This document shows, in pieces, positions 1-12,319 of a stretch of 64,000 bases of DNA. The notes beneath the pieces are model-generated. The model was not told the DNA's origin and did no database searches. It saw only the letters and a list, made by a program, of their open reading frames with translations. The first letter of the stretch is position 1, and each line of letters opens with the position of its first letter. A program made the translations under genes and the position numbers. Origin of the DNA: Ciona intestinalis (taxonomy: Eukaryota; Chordata; Ascidiacea; Phlebobranchia; Cionidae); NCBI RefSeq assembly GCF_000224145.3, contig NC_020166.2, positions 3,217,561 to 3,281,560 on the forward strand. Direction: 5' to 3'.

Positions 1-41
1 CCCTTGGTTTATATCTTAGGTTATTATCTTGCCACAAAGGG

Positions 42-170
42 TGTATAATAACTTTACCAGTTTACCTGTCTCTTGATAACGGTAGCGAATATTTAAAAAT
101 ATTTTAAACGAAAACTCAGGTTATAGCGACAAAACAACAGTTGTTGAAACATGCTTACAGTTAACAACAT
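42..170 (-). repeat. Unclassified interspersed repeat (TGTTTTGTCGCT family)
   Basis: Read on the minus strand this matches copies near 30474-30561, 58060-58155, 58390-58640 and 59820-59890. The shared core is a run like CAACTGTTGTTTTGTCGCT, then a TTTAAAATATTT block, then CGCTACCGTAATC and GAGACA. No terminal inverted repeats or coding capacity were seen. Confidence 0.5.
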
Positions 171-197
171 AATTAAATAAGTTACATTCATTAATCT

Positions 198-3100
198 ATG
201 CCTCAAATTGTTCCAAACAGACCATCATTTTCAATATTTGTTGGTGACCTCGATGCCACAGTAACAGATGATAAACTAGAAGACTTTTTCTTGAAGAGAT
301 ATCGCTCGGTGAAAGGGGCAAAGATAATGTATGAAGAAGGAGGGATTTCAAGGTATTGCAATTACTATCTATGTTAAGCTACAGTGCATGCGTTGTCGGT
401 TAAGCAATTGGTGCATTCCTTTTATGTATGACATTCATTGTAGCATTCCTATTTTGTGTGGTGCCATTTTTTGAAATGCTTCAGTTGGTTGAAAATGTTG
501 CAGTATATTGTTGTACACAAAAGTAGAGTGTTTCTCATTATGTGCAAATACTCTTACCAGTGAGTGTTAGGTGGTTAAGAAAACAAAAATAGCCCAAGGC
601 ACATTTCTGTAAAATGATTTTTGACTGATTGGTTGTATTATAAGTTATAACATGGGTGTTCTGTTTCATACACCCCATGTCAGCTTACGAGTTTGGAGTT
701 ACCCTATATGTTACTTTGTGGGTGATTATTTTTTGGATTTTTTCTTTTTTTTGCAATTAAGTTTTTGCGCACGAACATATACGCCCACAATGGTAACAAC
801 CACGAGCCTTTAGATTGCACATTTTATTTACCTACCCTGCCTGCCCTGCATTTAAAAAAATTCTAACTCTAACATGTTGTAACACTTTTACAGAGGATAT
901 GGATTTGTTCGGTTTAGTGATGAAGCTGAACAGAAAAGAGCTTTACAAGAAATGCAAGGGATTAGGGGTCTTGGGGCAAAACCTATTCGTGTTAGTGTCG
1001 CTACACCAAAAGGGTGAGTGTAATGTTTTATTAAATTAACAAAAAAGATGGTGATGGTAAAAGAGATTTAATACAGTGATGCATTTATCTAAATTCACAG
1101 ATATTTTCTCAATGTCACTTACTTCATTAAACGTTACTTAGGTTAAGAAAAACCTGTATGTAAAAGGTTTTATATTAAAAATACATTAAAGATCATAGTT
1201 AGCTGTCTGTCTCTAATTTTGCTTAAACTGTTACGGTTAGAGAATTATAGTGGGATGGGGTGAGATGGGACACCTTCAGCACAAAAAATATCCAAATATC
1301 AAGATCGGTTTTAAACAATTAAAAACGATCTATGGGTATTGTGAGGAGTACAGTTTTAGAATGCTTTGAATGTTCTTTGTTTACTACCAAATGGGACGAT
1401 AAAATATAATGAAAAAGTGTCCCATCTTTCCTTTCCCTACTATATATTCTAAAAATAAACAAATTTCATTTTAAAAAACTGTCCACTTCTCTTATGATTG
1501 CAAACTTAAAATGACAGAAAAATGGCCCCAAGTACCAACAGTAGCACAACAGACACAACCACTGCCAGTATACCTACAGCTTATGATGATGCTACAGCAT
1601 ACGCACAACAGTTGTTACAAATGCAGCAATACACTGACCAGTATAAATACTACCAACAGTATTGTGACTATTACAACTATCAGGTAAGAAAAAACTTTTT
1701 TTACTTATATAATGAAAATTGAAAAACACTTTTTTATTTATTATGCAGCATATTTTTATCAAAACAAAACAAAAACGGTTTATTTGGTAGTAAACTACAA
1801 AGTACTGCTTTATACTACCGCATATACTTATATATGGTTGCATTTCTACTTTCTAGTTTACCTAAATAGGCTTTGTATAGATCTGACCATTTGGAAAACC
1901 TTTATTAAGAGACATATTTCTTAAAATTTAAATTACTCCTTAATTTGTTTAATTTAAAACGCAATGCAAAAGAGCTTGGTCTTAGTTTATATTATATTTT
2001 CCCAAGTTTTTTCCTTACCTACTTTTTACACACTTCTGTTTTTAAGTCTCGTTTTGTTATTAATTCGATTTTCCTCGCTGTCCTGATTAATTTGATCTTC
2101 ATTAGGCTACTGTATTCAAACAATGTTTTTAACATTTTGCTTGTTGCTAATTTCATTTCTTCGCTGTTCTAATTATGTTTTTGTCTTTGTTACTGTGTTT
2201 ATAGAATATGTATGTAACTTACATAACTTACATACATATTCTTTGAATAAAATAAAAAATACTTACAGTATGTTATTATGTATTCACCTTTTTATTTAAT
2301 CTACTTTTTTACAGCAACAATACAGCTACTACCAACAGCAAGCACAAAACAGCCAGGCATATGCGAGAGCTAATGTTGAGCAATATGCTTCAACCGAGCA
2401 CTATCAAGCCAGCAGGTTGCACCAGCAAGAAAACAACAACAATAAACTTGAGGGTATGTCTCTGCTAATATCTCTGTTGATTTTTGCCATTGTTGTGGTT
2501 AGCATTAAGTGACTTGTTAAATTTATATATAGTAGTGTGGGGAAAGATAGGACACATTTTTCATTTTATTTCCTTATCCCATTTGGTCATAACAAAAATT
2601 GTTTGGAATTATAAAACCGTATCCTCACAACTTCCATAGACTGTTGTTAATTGTTTAAAATACAATCACAATATTTGAATATTATGTGCTAAATGTGTCC
2701 TGTCTAACCCCACCCTACTATATTCTTATTTGGCTGGGAAAATTAGTTACGGCACATGTAAATTTATAGGTTATTGGTTTTTAATATTTTTGCTAGTTAT
2801 AAGCAATTACAGTTATGTTTAAACTTTGAATTACAGTTATGTGTGTTGCCTAAGGACACACATACGACTTTGCCCCTTATTGTGTAAGTGTCGAGCATTG
2901 AACTTCCCTATGATGGGTTTTAACTCTTTTGACCATTTGAGTCTTTTGCCCCCTTTCCTATGATGGTTTTGAGTTAAATCTGGTTGGTTAAAAGTCTTTT
3001 CCGTTTTCGAGATTAATACATAAGGCAGAAAAAATTTCGAATTTAACTACTGACATGATTGTTTTAATCCTACCTATCTAGCAACCAACATTTCATTTTT

Positions 3101-3250
3101 CATGCAGACCCCAATCCTGCATTCAACAAAGAATTCGAAAACGCTGCATACATTGCCCAAAAGACTTTACTAATTGATTGTCTAGGTAGCCACTGGCAAC
3201 CAATAGACTCCTATACTTCTAAAATCCCAAGTTATAGCATTAGATCCTGA
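198..3250 (+). CDS. TRNAU1AP: tRNA selenocysteine 1-associated protein 1 (SECp43), 3' part
   Basis: Exons read as 221(or Met at 198)-352, 894-1013, 1518-1683, 2315-2453 and 3108-3250; all joins keep frame and have GT/AG. The product starts in the second RRM ([20 protein letters not shown], then RGYGFVRF, the RNP1 motif), continues through a Tyr/Gln-rich stretch in exons 3-4, and ends with [20 protein letters not shown], which matches the conserved SECp43 tail (HWQPLD...). SECp43 binds tRNA-Sec and assists selenocysteine incorporation. Vertebrate SECp43 has two RRMs; here the first would lie left of the window, and the AG at 219-220 is a plausible acceptor, so Met198 may not be the true start. 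From Met198 the product would be 240 aa. MITEs sit in introns 2 and 4. Confidence 0.85.
645..812 (-). repeat. SINE fragment, tRNA-derived family
   Basis: Lies in TRNAU1AP intron 1. It carries the family tail (gggtgttctgtttcatacac, cagcttacgagt) and the central cgcccacaatgg block, but the tRNA-like head is missing and the middle is shortened. Confidence 0.65.
1246..1444 (+). mobile_element. MITE, GTAGGGTGGGG family, in TRNAU1AP intron 2
   Basis: Ends are near-perfect inverted repeats (start tatagtgggatggggtgaga; end reverse-complementary). Internal marks read in order: tccaaatat, gttttaaacaatta, tctatggg, ttctttgtttactacc, aaatgggacga. This order is called forward here. Length is about 200 bp; flanking TA/TATA fits a TA target. 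Confidence 0.8.
2528..2722 (-). mobile_element. MITE, GTAGGGTGGGG family, in TRNAU1AP intron 4
   Basis: Reverse orientation: begins atagtagtgtggggaaagat, internal blocks appear in opposite order (cccatttggtcat, cttccatagactg, attgtttaaaa), ends caccctactatat. Confidence 0.8.
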
Positions 3251-4022
3251 CTTGATAAAACTATTAACATTTTTGAACTAATTTCCACATTTTTCGTTGC
3301 CGCTTTTTTAAGACGTTATATTAACGCTAAGATAATAAGAAATGAGCTGGTGTACAGTTTTATGTAATATTCCATACTGCACATATACGTTGTTATATTT
3401 TCTTGGCCGCATTTTTGGTTTTTGTTAAGTTTTTGTTATTGTTTCAAAAAAAAACGCTATACTTCGGAAAAGCGTATTTTTAAAAGGTTTTGTTTCGGGC
3501 AATATTAGACGTTTCTGCCGCCGTTTTTAGTTACTGTTTCTACCAAGCGTGGTAACACCGCCAAATTATCATCTATACAAACCATTTTCAATTAAAACTC
3601 TCATGGCCCCTTCTAAGTCAGTTTGTTGTCTTAACTTTTACGATTAGTATTCGCGGTTTATTGTTCCCCACAATGAGTGCGTCTGTGGCTTCCTTTGTGT
3701 GGCTGGTAAGGCTCGGTGTTCATTCTGTTATGAAAATATTGACTTGGAAAGCGAGACCAGCTATTATGGGCGTATGTTAAAACGTAATTGTGTTACTTTG
3801 AAGCCGGAATATTGGTTTTAGGTATATAGCTGTAAGCGTAGCAGTTCAAAGTGAGTTCTTGAACAAAATATTAGTAGGTACATTAGGTTTCAGATATAGC
3901 TTATATTAAAGACCGTGTTGAATTAATAGATGTATGTTTCTAATTTTTTAGTTAATTGTCAGCAGTAATCACATGAATAACTTGAACTAACCACCTAAAT
4001 ACTGTGATTCCGTACTAACAGC
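3251..4022. other. Intergenic stretch between TRNAU1AP and the LRR gene
   Basis: Contains the TRNAU1AP 3' UTR (ATTAAA-like signal near 3591) and the upstream region of the LRR gene. No further ORF, MITE or SINE was recognised. Confidence 0.5.
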
Positions 4023-6903
4023 ATGAATGTTGGAACTTACGAAGGTTCGTGTTGGTCAAACAGACCTCATGAAACCTTAAGTATATTTGATCTTCGTAAA
4101 GACAGAGCACGTAAAAGCAAGATACCTATTCCCTCTGGAAAACACCGCAAGAATAGCCCGAGAAATGATTATAGCCCAACACAGGTGTATCCAGATAAGG
4201 TGTTAGTCGACAATAGCGAAACCCGTATACCAGTTTTTGCAAATACTGCTGGTCGACTAAAGACAGACAGATCAACTATGCCCATTCGAACAAATAACAT
4301 GCAAGAAAAACTTGCTTTACGTGCACGAGTTCGGCAGAAAAGTCCATCGAGTTCAACAACAAAAGAATGCCCAAATAAAAAGAAGAAAACAATGAAGTTG
4401 AGAGGTTTGGAACTTGCTGAAATACCTATGGAGATATTCCGTTTATCGGATTTGGAATCACTATTCCTGAGTCCCGAAAGGGAATCTTGCCTAAGTGTGA
4501 GTTAAGAATACATTTTTCAGCTCCATAGAGATTTCTTTCATATATAGTGGGTGGGCAAAGACGGGACAGATTTAGCATACGTTATCCAAATATCCTGATC
4601 GTGTTTTGAATTTTTAACAACGGTCTATGGAAGTCGTGATAATACGGTTTAAAATTTTTTGAATGTTTTTTGTTTTCTATTAAAATGGACGAAAAAATAG
4701 AATGAAATGAAGGCCCATCTTTCCCTGCCCTTGAGAAATTACATCCGGTATACTAATAAAGTATAACACTACATTGGGTAACGATAAAAACTATTTTCGT
4801 TTCTATATACACAAATGCGGTTTATGCCTACCTGTTAACTAAAATGGTCATTTATGTTATTGGTGTGAACTCATCATTTATAGTTATCTTGACAAAGCGT
4901 GTTATAATATATTGTAGGGTGGGAGGAAATAGAACAACTTTTCATTGTATTTTATCGTTCCATTTGGTATTAAACAAATAACACTGAAAGAATTGCGCTA
5001 TTCAAAACACGATTGGGACATTATGTGTTAAAAGAGACCCGTCTTTCGCCACTCTATTACAAGTTCGGAAAAAAAATAAAAAATGGATTGAGCTTCAGTC
5101 TCGGTAAACAGATTTATTCTTTCTTTATAACCAGTATAAGCTTCCATACGTGCCGAAAGAAATTGGGAAACTTCAAAGCCTACAAACCCTAGTGTTGGAC
5201 ACAAACGAGCTTGAGAGCATTCCAGAAGAAATTTCATGTTTGAAACAACTAAAAGCTTTAACTCTGAGCAACAACTGTTTAACCGAGCTACCGAACGGCT
5301 TTTCTAATTTAGAGAACTTGACAAGTTTACACTTGGCAAACAACAGGTATTAGAATACGTGTTATAGGCCTTTTATTCACCAAAACACACACCTTGGCTA
5401 TACACTCTTTATATAAAGACGTTTACATTGTTTGAGGAATACTAATTGTTTCTCTTACCAGCCTCTCATATCGTTGCAAGATTTTTTAATGATAATTGTT
5501 ATAGTATAAATTATATATAGGATGGGAAAGATGAGACACATTTTCATTCTATTTTCTCATTCTCGCAATTTGCTAGTAAACAAACAACATTCAAAGAGTA
5601 TGTAGAACGTTGTTAATTGTTTAAAACATCATCCGGATATTTGGATATTACGTGCTGAAGATGTCCCGTCTGTCCCACAGCATACTAATGTACGGCAAGA
5701 TGGATATCGTTAGCACAAAATACCCTATATTTCCAACCTTAAACAATTAACAACGCAGTTTCACAGTTGTTAGAATCCCCTTATATAATTCTGTAAACAT
5801 TCTTTGTTTACTACCAAATGGGACGATAAAGAGAATAAAAACATTGACATCTTTTACCCTAACCATTAAGATTAAACCCAATAAGTTTGCCTCAACCAAT
5901 TATAGTATTGTTTTACATTGGGTTGCCACTTCATGAGAAGATTAATATACCACATGCTTTTTGTTGCAGGTTCTGTTCACTCCCGGTTTCTGTCTGTCAT
6001 TTATCCAATCTCGGGTTCCTAGATATCACCGACAACGATTTAGATTTAGTTCCTGAAGAAATAGGAATGCTTGCAGAATCTCTACATACACTGCTGCTCT
6101 TTATGAATAAAATTGAAAAACTACCAAGCTCCTTTTCAACTTTAACAAACCTGACTTGTCTCTGGCTCGGTAAGTGAACTGAAATGCATATGCGACAGGA
6201 TAGAATACTATCAGCAACTTAAAACCCATTTTTTCTGATTGTGTTTTTAAATAGAACAACGACTTTTTAAACTAATATGAAAGCGGTTAACTTTATAATG
6301 GAGAAATAAGTATGGTCTTTGGTATAAAAAAAGAAAATAACTCGGTTCTGCTGGCTTTTAATCGAAAACAAATTCAACGTTTAAACCTCGTGGCCCGACC
6401 GTTTTCAACAGAGTGTTGCGTTAAATTTGGTCCGGGTTGACGTTATATTTGATCCGACCTTCTGCGAATGCGTAGTGACGTCGCGTTGCATGCGCAAAGC
6501 ACCAGGCTGTAATATATCACGACACTGAACACCAGTTTGATGGGTAATTGCTCCAACCTATATAGTGGCCACAAGGGGTCCAAATTAAGTAAATAGAGTT
6601 TCTTAATTTTAAAACGGCTTACGTATATATACGAGGCGTCTACGAAGCCAGCACAGCACCCAATCAGCACGCATTTGTTCTTACTACTTTTTTGTCTCTT
6701 CAGGAGAAAACTGCCTTAAAGAACTGCCACGTGACTTTGGTGAGCTGTTTCGACTTGACTGGGGTTCCAGACCCTGTTCATCCAATATTGCGGGAAATCC
6801 GCTTGTTCGACCGCCAATGGACGTCTGTCAGTTAGGCGTTTACGCAATTAGAAAATACTTTCACGAAGATATGGAAGCTGATGGTACATCTACTGTCACA
6901 TGA
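4023..6903 (+). CDS. Leucine-rich-repeat protein, 361 aa
   Basis: Exons 4023-4496, 5135-5346, 5970-6169 and 6704-6903; frames join exactly to 361 codons plus TGA. The first ~120 residues are basic, Ser/Pro-rich and probably disordered. From about residue 125 there are short intracellular-type LRRs: LRGLELAEIPMEIFRLSDLE, KEIGKLQSLQTLVLDTNEL, ISCLKQLKALTLSNN, FSNLENLTSLHLANN, VCHLSNLGFLDITDNDL and FSTLTNLTCLWLGENCL. The C-terminus (GNPLVRPPMDVCQLGVYAIR) resembles the cap of Ras-suppressor/SHOC2-like LRR proteins. No signal peptide or membrane segment is seen, so it is probably cytoplasmic. I cannot assign it to a named orthologue. Exon 1 could also end at 4494 (GTGTGA donor), but only 4496 keeps the frame. 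Confidence 0.8.
4543..4732 (+). mobile_element. MITE, forward, in LRR gene intron 1
   Basis: Begins tatatagtgggtgggcaaag and ends gcccatctttccctgccctt; moderately diverged. Confidence 0.7.
4912..5059 (-). mobile_element. MITE, reverse, internally shortened
   Basis: About 148 bp; the middle (tcacgactcccatag region) is deleted. Both ends are recognisable (tgtagggtgggaggaaatag, and gtctttcgccactctatta). Confidence 0.6.
5515..5691 (-). mobile_element. MITE, reverse, in LRR gene intron 2
   Basis: Starts ataggatgggaaagatgaga and ends cgtctgtcccacagcatact. It abuts a second, older copy in the opposite orientation. Confidence 0.7.
5692..5866 (+). mobile_element. MITE, forward, strongly decayed
   Basis: Keeps tatttccaaccttaaacaa and ttctttgtttactaccaaat plus gggacgataaag; ends are poor. 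Head-to-head with the preceding copy. Confidence 0.5.
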
Positions 6904-6965
6904 GAAGACTATAAAAATAAAAGTTAATATTTTATACTTTAGCCTGCACTGAAAGGTTTAGGGAA

Positions 6966-7155
6966 TATAGAAAGGTGGGGGAGATGGACACCTATTCATA
7001 CTATTTTTTCAGTAAACAAAGAACATTCAAAGAATTATAAAACCGAATCCTTACGACTCCCATATAGGCTATAGACCGTTGTTAATTGTTTAAAACATGA
7101 TTAGCATGTTTTGATATTATGTCAAAGGTGTCCCGTCTTCCCCCACCCTACTATT
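6966..7155 (-). mobile_element. MITE, reverse, just 3' of the LRR gene
   Basis: Starts tatagaaaggtgggggagat and ends cttcccccaccctactatta. Confidence 0.8.
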
Positions 7156-7171
7156 ATGTTTAGTTTTCTGA

Positions 7172-7352
7172 AACCCAGTTTGTTCAAATTTTATTTTTAT
7201 TCTTAGGATGTTATGCAGAAGTATACTTAAGTTTTTCCTTGATCTTAGTTTAGCTAAACAGAGATCAAACAAAAACTTAAATATACTTTCTGCATACCAC
7301 CCTTGACGTTTAACTAGCTTTAATTTAATGTAAAACTGTATCAAACTCTGGT
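7172..7352. repeat. Inverted repeat (hairpin) upstream of DEK
   Basis: 7213-7247 (atgcagaagtatacttaagt...) is matched in reverse complement by 7261-7295 (...acttaaatatactttctgcat), with a loop of ~13 bases. A weaker outer match (cccagtttgttc against caaactctgg) extends the stem towards 7172 and 7352. It may be a small foldback element. Directly after it, GGTTATAACGACCGTC is repeated twice in tandem (7350-7381). Confidence 0.5.
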
Positions 7353-7355
7353 TAT

Positions 7356-8064
7356 AACGACCGTCGGTTATAACGACCGTCGCTTTGCTGGTTGTTCCGT
7401 TCTTTACTTTTAATTATTATTTTCGTTACTTTATTAGAAGAGATATATCTTAAATTATGTTCTATTATTGTAAAGCCCCGATTAAATTTTCTAGCGTCAC
7501 CTAGCAGAAACCGTTTCGGCGGGAAAAACATGGCTTCTATACTCACTCGTTCCGATGTTGCTTGTAGTGTCGATATTAGTCTACGTGGTACGAATCGTTA
7601 TTAAAATAACTAATTGCATTGAGTGAGTTGTTTTCCAAAGCAAATCAGTCAGTGCGTAAAGTTGTTAATGAAGTATGTATGTTTTATTCTGTATAAAACA
7701 GTGCTTATGGGAACAAGTTTCCAGATCTTAGCGTTATATTACAATGTTAAGTTTTGTTAGCGAGAAATGGAAAAAATTCACAAAGAATTAAGTATTTGCG
7801 CGCTGGTAACGCCGTTTCGCCGTATAACGTTGATGATATTTGTTATGATTTTTTTCATTTCTTCCCATATTGCATTTTGTGTACTTATCAATAAGTTATA
7901 AACTTAATAATACTCATATCTTTTATAACCGTTACCAATGTGTTACAGCTAAATATATTATAGAATATAAATAAATTAAAAAGAAAATAATCACTACACT
8001 GTCTGCACAATTGGAGTTTTAAATTTTACCATCTTTTACACTCTTGCCAAATAATTGTCACAAA
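7356..8064. other. Presumed DEK upstream region
   Basis: No convincing coding exon. A 24-codon ATG ORF at 7530-7604 is too short to support. No recognisable TATA box. Confidence 0.3.
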
Positions 8065-11000
8065 ATGTCAGACAGTACATTGGTTGAACAAAAAGAAAAA
8101 ATTGAGAACATTTCTTGCGTGGATACCAAGGTTTGTTTGTCTATTCTTATTTTTAAAAAATACTAACTTAAAGTAAAAAATATGAATTTGTTTGTGCTGG
8201 TTGAACTACTTATTTTATTCCTATTGCTTGTATACCAGTATACAGAATGTGGCAGTTCCTGACGAAATCTTCCGCGTGCAAGAGATTGTTTTTCGAGTGC
8301 ACTTGTTCTAATGGCATGCAAAGCACATACATTACAAAGACACAGCATGTGTTTGCGAAATCCTACAGTTAATTTTCGATACGGATTTGGTTAATTTTTT
8401 GAATTAAAAATTGGACAGGTGGGGAATTAATTATGGCGATAGAACATTTTGAAACCAAACGTTTAGGTAGCCACCAGCTAAAGGATTACCTCTTCATACA
8501 CCTGCCATTCACTGCAGGCTGGCTTGTATACATGTTTTGTATTAATGTGATATGGTTAGGAATGCACATTACAGAATAATTAGGTATTCTAGGATATCCT
8601 AGAATACTTTATTTCGAATCTTTTTATATTTATCGGAAAAAATAATTTTTCCCACATATGTCAGTTTATTGACTCTTTCATAGCAGCCTTGTTGGATCAT
8701 GAGCTGTAAAATGATCAAAAATTGTACTATTGGGTAGTTTTTACGTCATGAAACGTATAGCAGGCTATGAAAAGGCGTTGCAAAACGTTTACTCTCGAAA
8801 GTTCCACAAACACAAAAATATTTTTTTTTTAGTTAATAAGGTTAAAAAATTGTTAATATAGTTTATGAGATGACGTGTGATGACAAAAGGACTGAATCTC
8901 ATGGATTCGGAATTCTGTAATGTGCATCCCTAGATATGGTCTTATACTTGTGTTTATATAGTTGTGTTATATATATATGTATTTAAGTTGTAGCTTTTAA
9001 ATCAAGTCAGCCACAACAGTTTTACATTTTCTTTTTTTGTATTTTGTCCAGCAGACAAACGGTGCTGAAAACCACAAAGAAACAGAAGAACAAGGTGCTG
9101 GAGATGTAGATGTGAATAAGGGGAAAGATACAGAACTAACTGTTGAAACGACAGAGAAAAAAAATGATGAAAAATCAGACAATGATAATTCTGTAGACAC
9201 TTCACAGAAAAATGTGGAAACAGATGGTAAGAACAAGGAGCAGGGGAGTGTGGATGCTCCGGAAGATGCTGTGAAGGAAACTTCTGCTTCTGAAGATGCA
9301 AACGTGACATCAACAGTGGATGACGAGTCAAAGGAGGTGAAAGAATCCTCACAAGTGAAAGAATCCCCCGCAGAAAAAGAGTCTTTACCAGAAAAAGAGT
9401 CCCCACAAGAGGGGGAAAAAAAAAAAAAGTTTTTTTCTTCACCAGAAAAAAAAACTTTACTAGAAAAAGAGTCCTTTCAAGAAAAAGAGCCCTCACAAGA
9501 AAAAGAGTCCCCACAAGAGAAAGAGTCTTCACCAGAAAAAAAAACTTTACTAGAAAAAGAGTCTTTACAAGAGAAGAAGCCCTTAGCAGAAAAAGAGTCC
9601 CCACAAGAAAAAAAGTTCTCACCAGAAAAAAAATCTTCACCAGAAAAAAAGTCTTTACCAGAAAAAGAGTCTTCTGGGACAAAAGTCTCATCCAAAGAAA
9701 AAAGTTCCTCTGAAGATAAAGTTGTCAAGGATCAACCGGAGGAAGACATGGAGGTGGATGAGCAGAAAAAGGAGGTTGCTGAAGAAATGGAAGAGGCATC
9801 TGAAGTCAAAGAAAAAAAAGATGAAAAGTCTGAAGATCCGGTTGGTGAAGAAAAAGGTTCTGATGACGAAGCTGATGCAGATGAAGAAGAATTACCGCGT
9901 AAGATTATTGTAATATTATTCTATTCATGTAAGTTCATTACTGTAAAAACTGGCATAAAGTTACGAGGTTGCAGGGTTGCCTGGCAACCCTTTGATTTTC
10001 TCCGGACTAATAATGCGTAAGGAATTAGGTTCGACCAAACAAAGACGCCATTATTACTGCAAACAAACTTTGTCTACGTTTGTTAAAATATGTCAATACC
10101 GATGCGTCATTCACTACACAAGTGCGTTCAACTGGTATTTAAACGTGTTGGGTTCCTTAAATCTATGACTGTAAAGTTTTGCAATTTCTAGGAGTGTGGC
10201 ATACATGAATTTAGTTCAGATGTATCGCAGTTCGGACATAACAAACAGCTTTATAATGTTTATATTATTATAAATTTGGCATTTATGTTGGGCAATAGAC
10301 ATTGGCAAATGTGACAAAACACGCCTAGCTATGTCTGTATTTGGTTCTGCTATAATAGGGAATGTGAGTCTTGTGACTAATGTATTTGTGACCATTAGAA
10401 ACCAATATTTCAGAATGTGTCTTTTCGGGGTTAATTTATTACAGAATACAAAACACAGACATTTTAAGCACCACCAAATTGCTTTATTGTAATTATTCAT
10501 TCCAGCTGGCTTATTAGAGAGACCTGTTGAAATTTTAAAAGCAAAACGAGAACGAAAGAAAACAGCAAGATTTACGTATGACGACGTACCTGCACCTTCC
10601 TCTGATAAGAAGAAGAATGTTGAAATACAACCAGGGTATGTTTAATATGTGACACATGTCAGTTATAAAGATTGATTACCATTACTGCATGACCTATGAG
10701 ATATATTTTAAGGTCTTAGGGTTTATATATAAATATTTTTAAAAAAATTGACAATTGACGCTATTTTTTTTATTTCTAAACACAGTCATAGTTAGACTCA
10801 TATTACTCTGAAATAAATTTAACACACATCGTTTAAAGCAAATAAAATATTGTTCAATAAAGTGCAGAAAGTTTTACCAATTTAGTGCTTTCAGCTTTGT
10901 TTCTAATTTTGTAATCCCAAATCATATGGGCAACACTGTAAATTGATGTTTTTTATTGTTTCACACAGAAAAGGAACACGGCTTGGTTTACATCCTAGAG

Positions 11001-12269
11001 TAGAGACACAGTTGCTGAGAAATCGCGGAGAGGATTTGAAAATTATTCATAAGTTGTTTTTTGGCAATTTTGGAAATGTGAGTCCTTTTTTTTTCAGTAA
11101 TGTAACCCTAGTCAGTTGTCACCCATAATATAATACTTTATTGCTTTGCCTGTAGTTTTGTGGAAAAACTGAATTTCTAGCAGCATAATAGTTAGATTAT
11201 ATGTATACATGACTTACATGTATATATATAATATAATATTTATTATTTTGTTTTTATGTAAATGTTAGTAAAATAAATTATGAATATTAAAAAATGTGAG
11301 TAAAATAAGTTATGACTTATGATAGTTATAAACTAATGATTATAAAAAATTATGTGTTTTAGCCGCACTCTTGTAAAAGCAACATCAGGAACTTTTCTGG
11401 GTTCCTGTTCGAAAAGGACAGTCCAGAATATGAGAAGAAAGAAGATTATATCGGACGGTAAGGAGCAAAATCTATGTTATTTATTTTTCTAAAGTACAGT
11501 TTTAAATTTAACTAAAAAAAAATATTCCAAAAGCAGTGGCTGCGATGCCAAAATTATTGTATCATCTAGACCAAGTTAAATCACCATTTTAACACTTAAT
11601 GGTTTATTACTGCTTTGTTTTTTTGTCCTAGTGTTTGGAAAGAATATTCAATTATATTGCTTACACCCAGCGCTGTGGGGTAGTGGTTAGCGTGCCTGCC
11701 TGTAACCCAGAGGTAACGGGTTCAAGGCTCGACGCTGCTACCATTGTTGGCGTATAAGTCCTTGGGCAAGACACTTAACGGCAATTGCTCTAACCCAGTG
11801 GTCACTAATGGATTGTACAAATTATAAGCCATACATAAAAAACGAAAAAAATCCAAAAAAATAATCACTCACAAAGTAACATACATGGTAACTCGTAAGC
11901 TGGCATGAGGTGTTAAATCTGTGTGATAACGACTGTCTTTTTCCGGCCACGCGAGGATAAAGTAAGTTACATTCATTCATTTATTCACCCTAGGTCCTGA
12001 TGTAAACAACTTTTCCCCAAATCCCAGGTCTATGTCCCCCCCTCATTGAACAAAACACATCTCTTTATTTCTGACTAATAGAGACCCCATAATGCCGCTC
12101 GACGGTTACTCCCACAAAGGGGTTCTGATCCCTGTACCCCTCAACTAATGAAAAATATTTACCCGCAAAGTTTAATATTCACAATGTTATATATTTTTTT
12201 TTTTTTACAGTTTCACTCTTTCCAATCTCAAATGGGCGATTGATGTTTGCGACGTGCCGATCAAGAAAA
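8065..12269 (+). CDS. DEK: DEK chromatin protein, 3' end lost in gap
   Basis: Exons 8065-8130, 9052-9898, 10506-10635, 10969-11077, 11363-11457 and 12211-12269 (cut by Ns); phases agree at every join. Exon 2 encodes ~282 residues of Glu/Lys/Ser-rich low-complexity sequence with a degenerate KES(P/S)xEKE repeat. Identity comes from the later exons: GLLERPVEILKAKRERKKTA (DEK: LLERPVEIL...KKT), then IIHKLFFGNFGN and NIRNFSGFLFEKDSPEYEKK (DEK: HKLLYNRPG, NVGQFSGFPFEKGSVQYKKK), the SAP-like pseudo-SAP/SAP region that binds DNA. DEK is a nuclear histone-binding and DNA-topology factor. The acidic N-terminal part is much longer than in vertebrates. A possible following exon, 12521-12572 (SFLEYIFPRS), could correspond to the ILNFLMHP segment, but this is weak. 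The conserved C-terminal DEK domain was not found. Confidence 0.88.
9340..9690 (+). repeat. Coding minisatellite in DEK exon 2
   Basis: Roughly 24-base units encode variants of SPEKESLQEKES. The DNA repeats a ccagaaaaagagtc(t/c) core more than ten times with slippage-prone A runs (9417-9428 and elsewhere). Confidence 0.75.
11669..11988 (+). mobile_element. Full-length tRNA-derived SINE in DEK intron 5
   Basis: Best reference copy. The head is tRNA-like with A box (tagtggttagcg) and B box (gggttcaaggctc); then cttgggcaagacacttaacg, cccagtggtcactaatgg, aaagtaacatacatggtaac, tcgtaagctggcatgaggtg and ccggccacgcgaggataaag, ending in a CATT-repeat tail. It fits a composite tRNA-headed SINE like the one described from Ciona (Cics-1 in my recollection). 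The A/B boxes are the presumed internal pol III promoter. Confidence 0.85.
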
Positions 12270-12319
12270 NNNNNNNNNNNNNNNNNNNNNNNNNNNNNNN
12301 NNNNNNNNNNNNNNNNNNN
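12270..12319. other. Assembly gap, 50 N
   Basis: Interrupts DEK exon 6 and the left half of a MITE; true size unknown. Confidence 0.95.

Noticed and set aside
9002-9728. Long minus-strand ORFs (229 and 83 aa) opposite DEK exon 2
   Set aside because: They are shadows of the AAAAGA-rich repeat; the plus strand continues in frame into conserved DEK exons.
11669-11740. tRNA-like sequence with A and B boxes (also at 19200, 31735 and 62140)
   Set aside because: No cloverleaf with paired acceptor stem; these are SINE heads repeated through the window.
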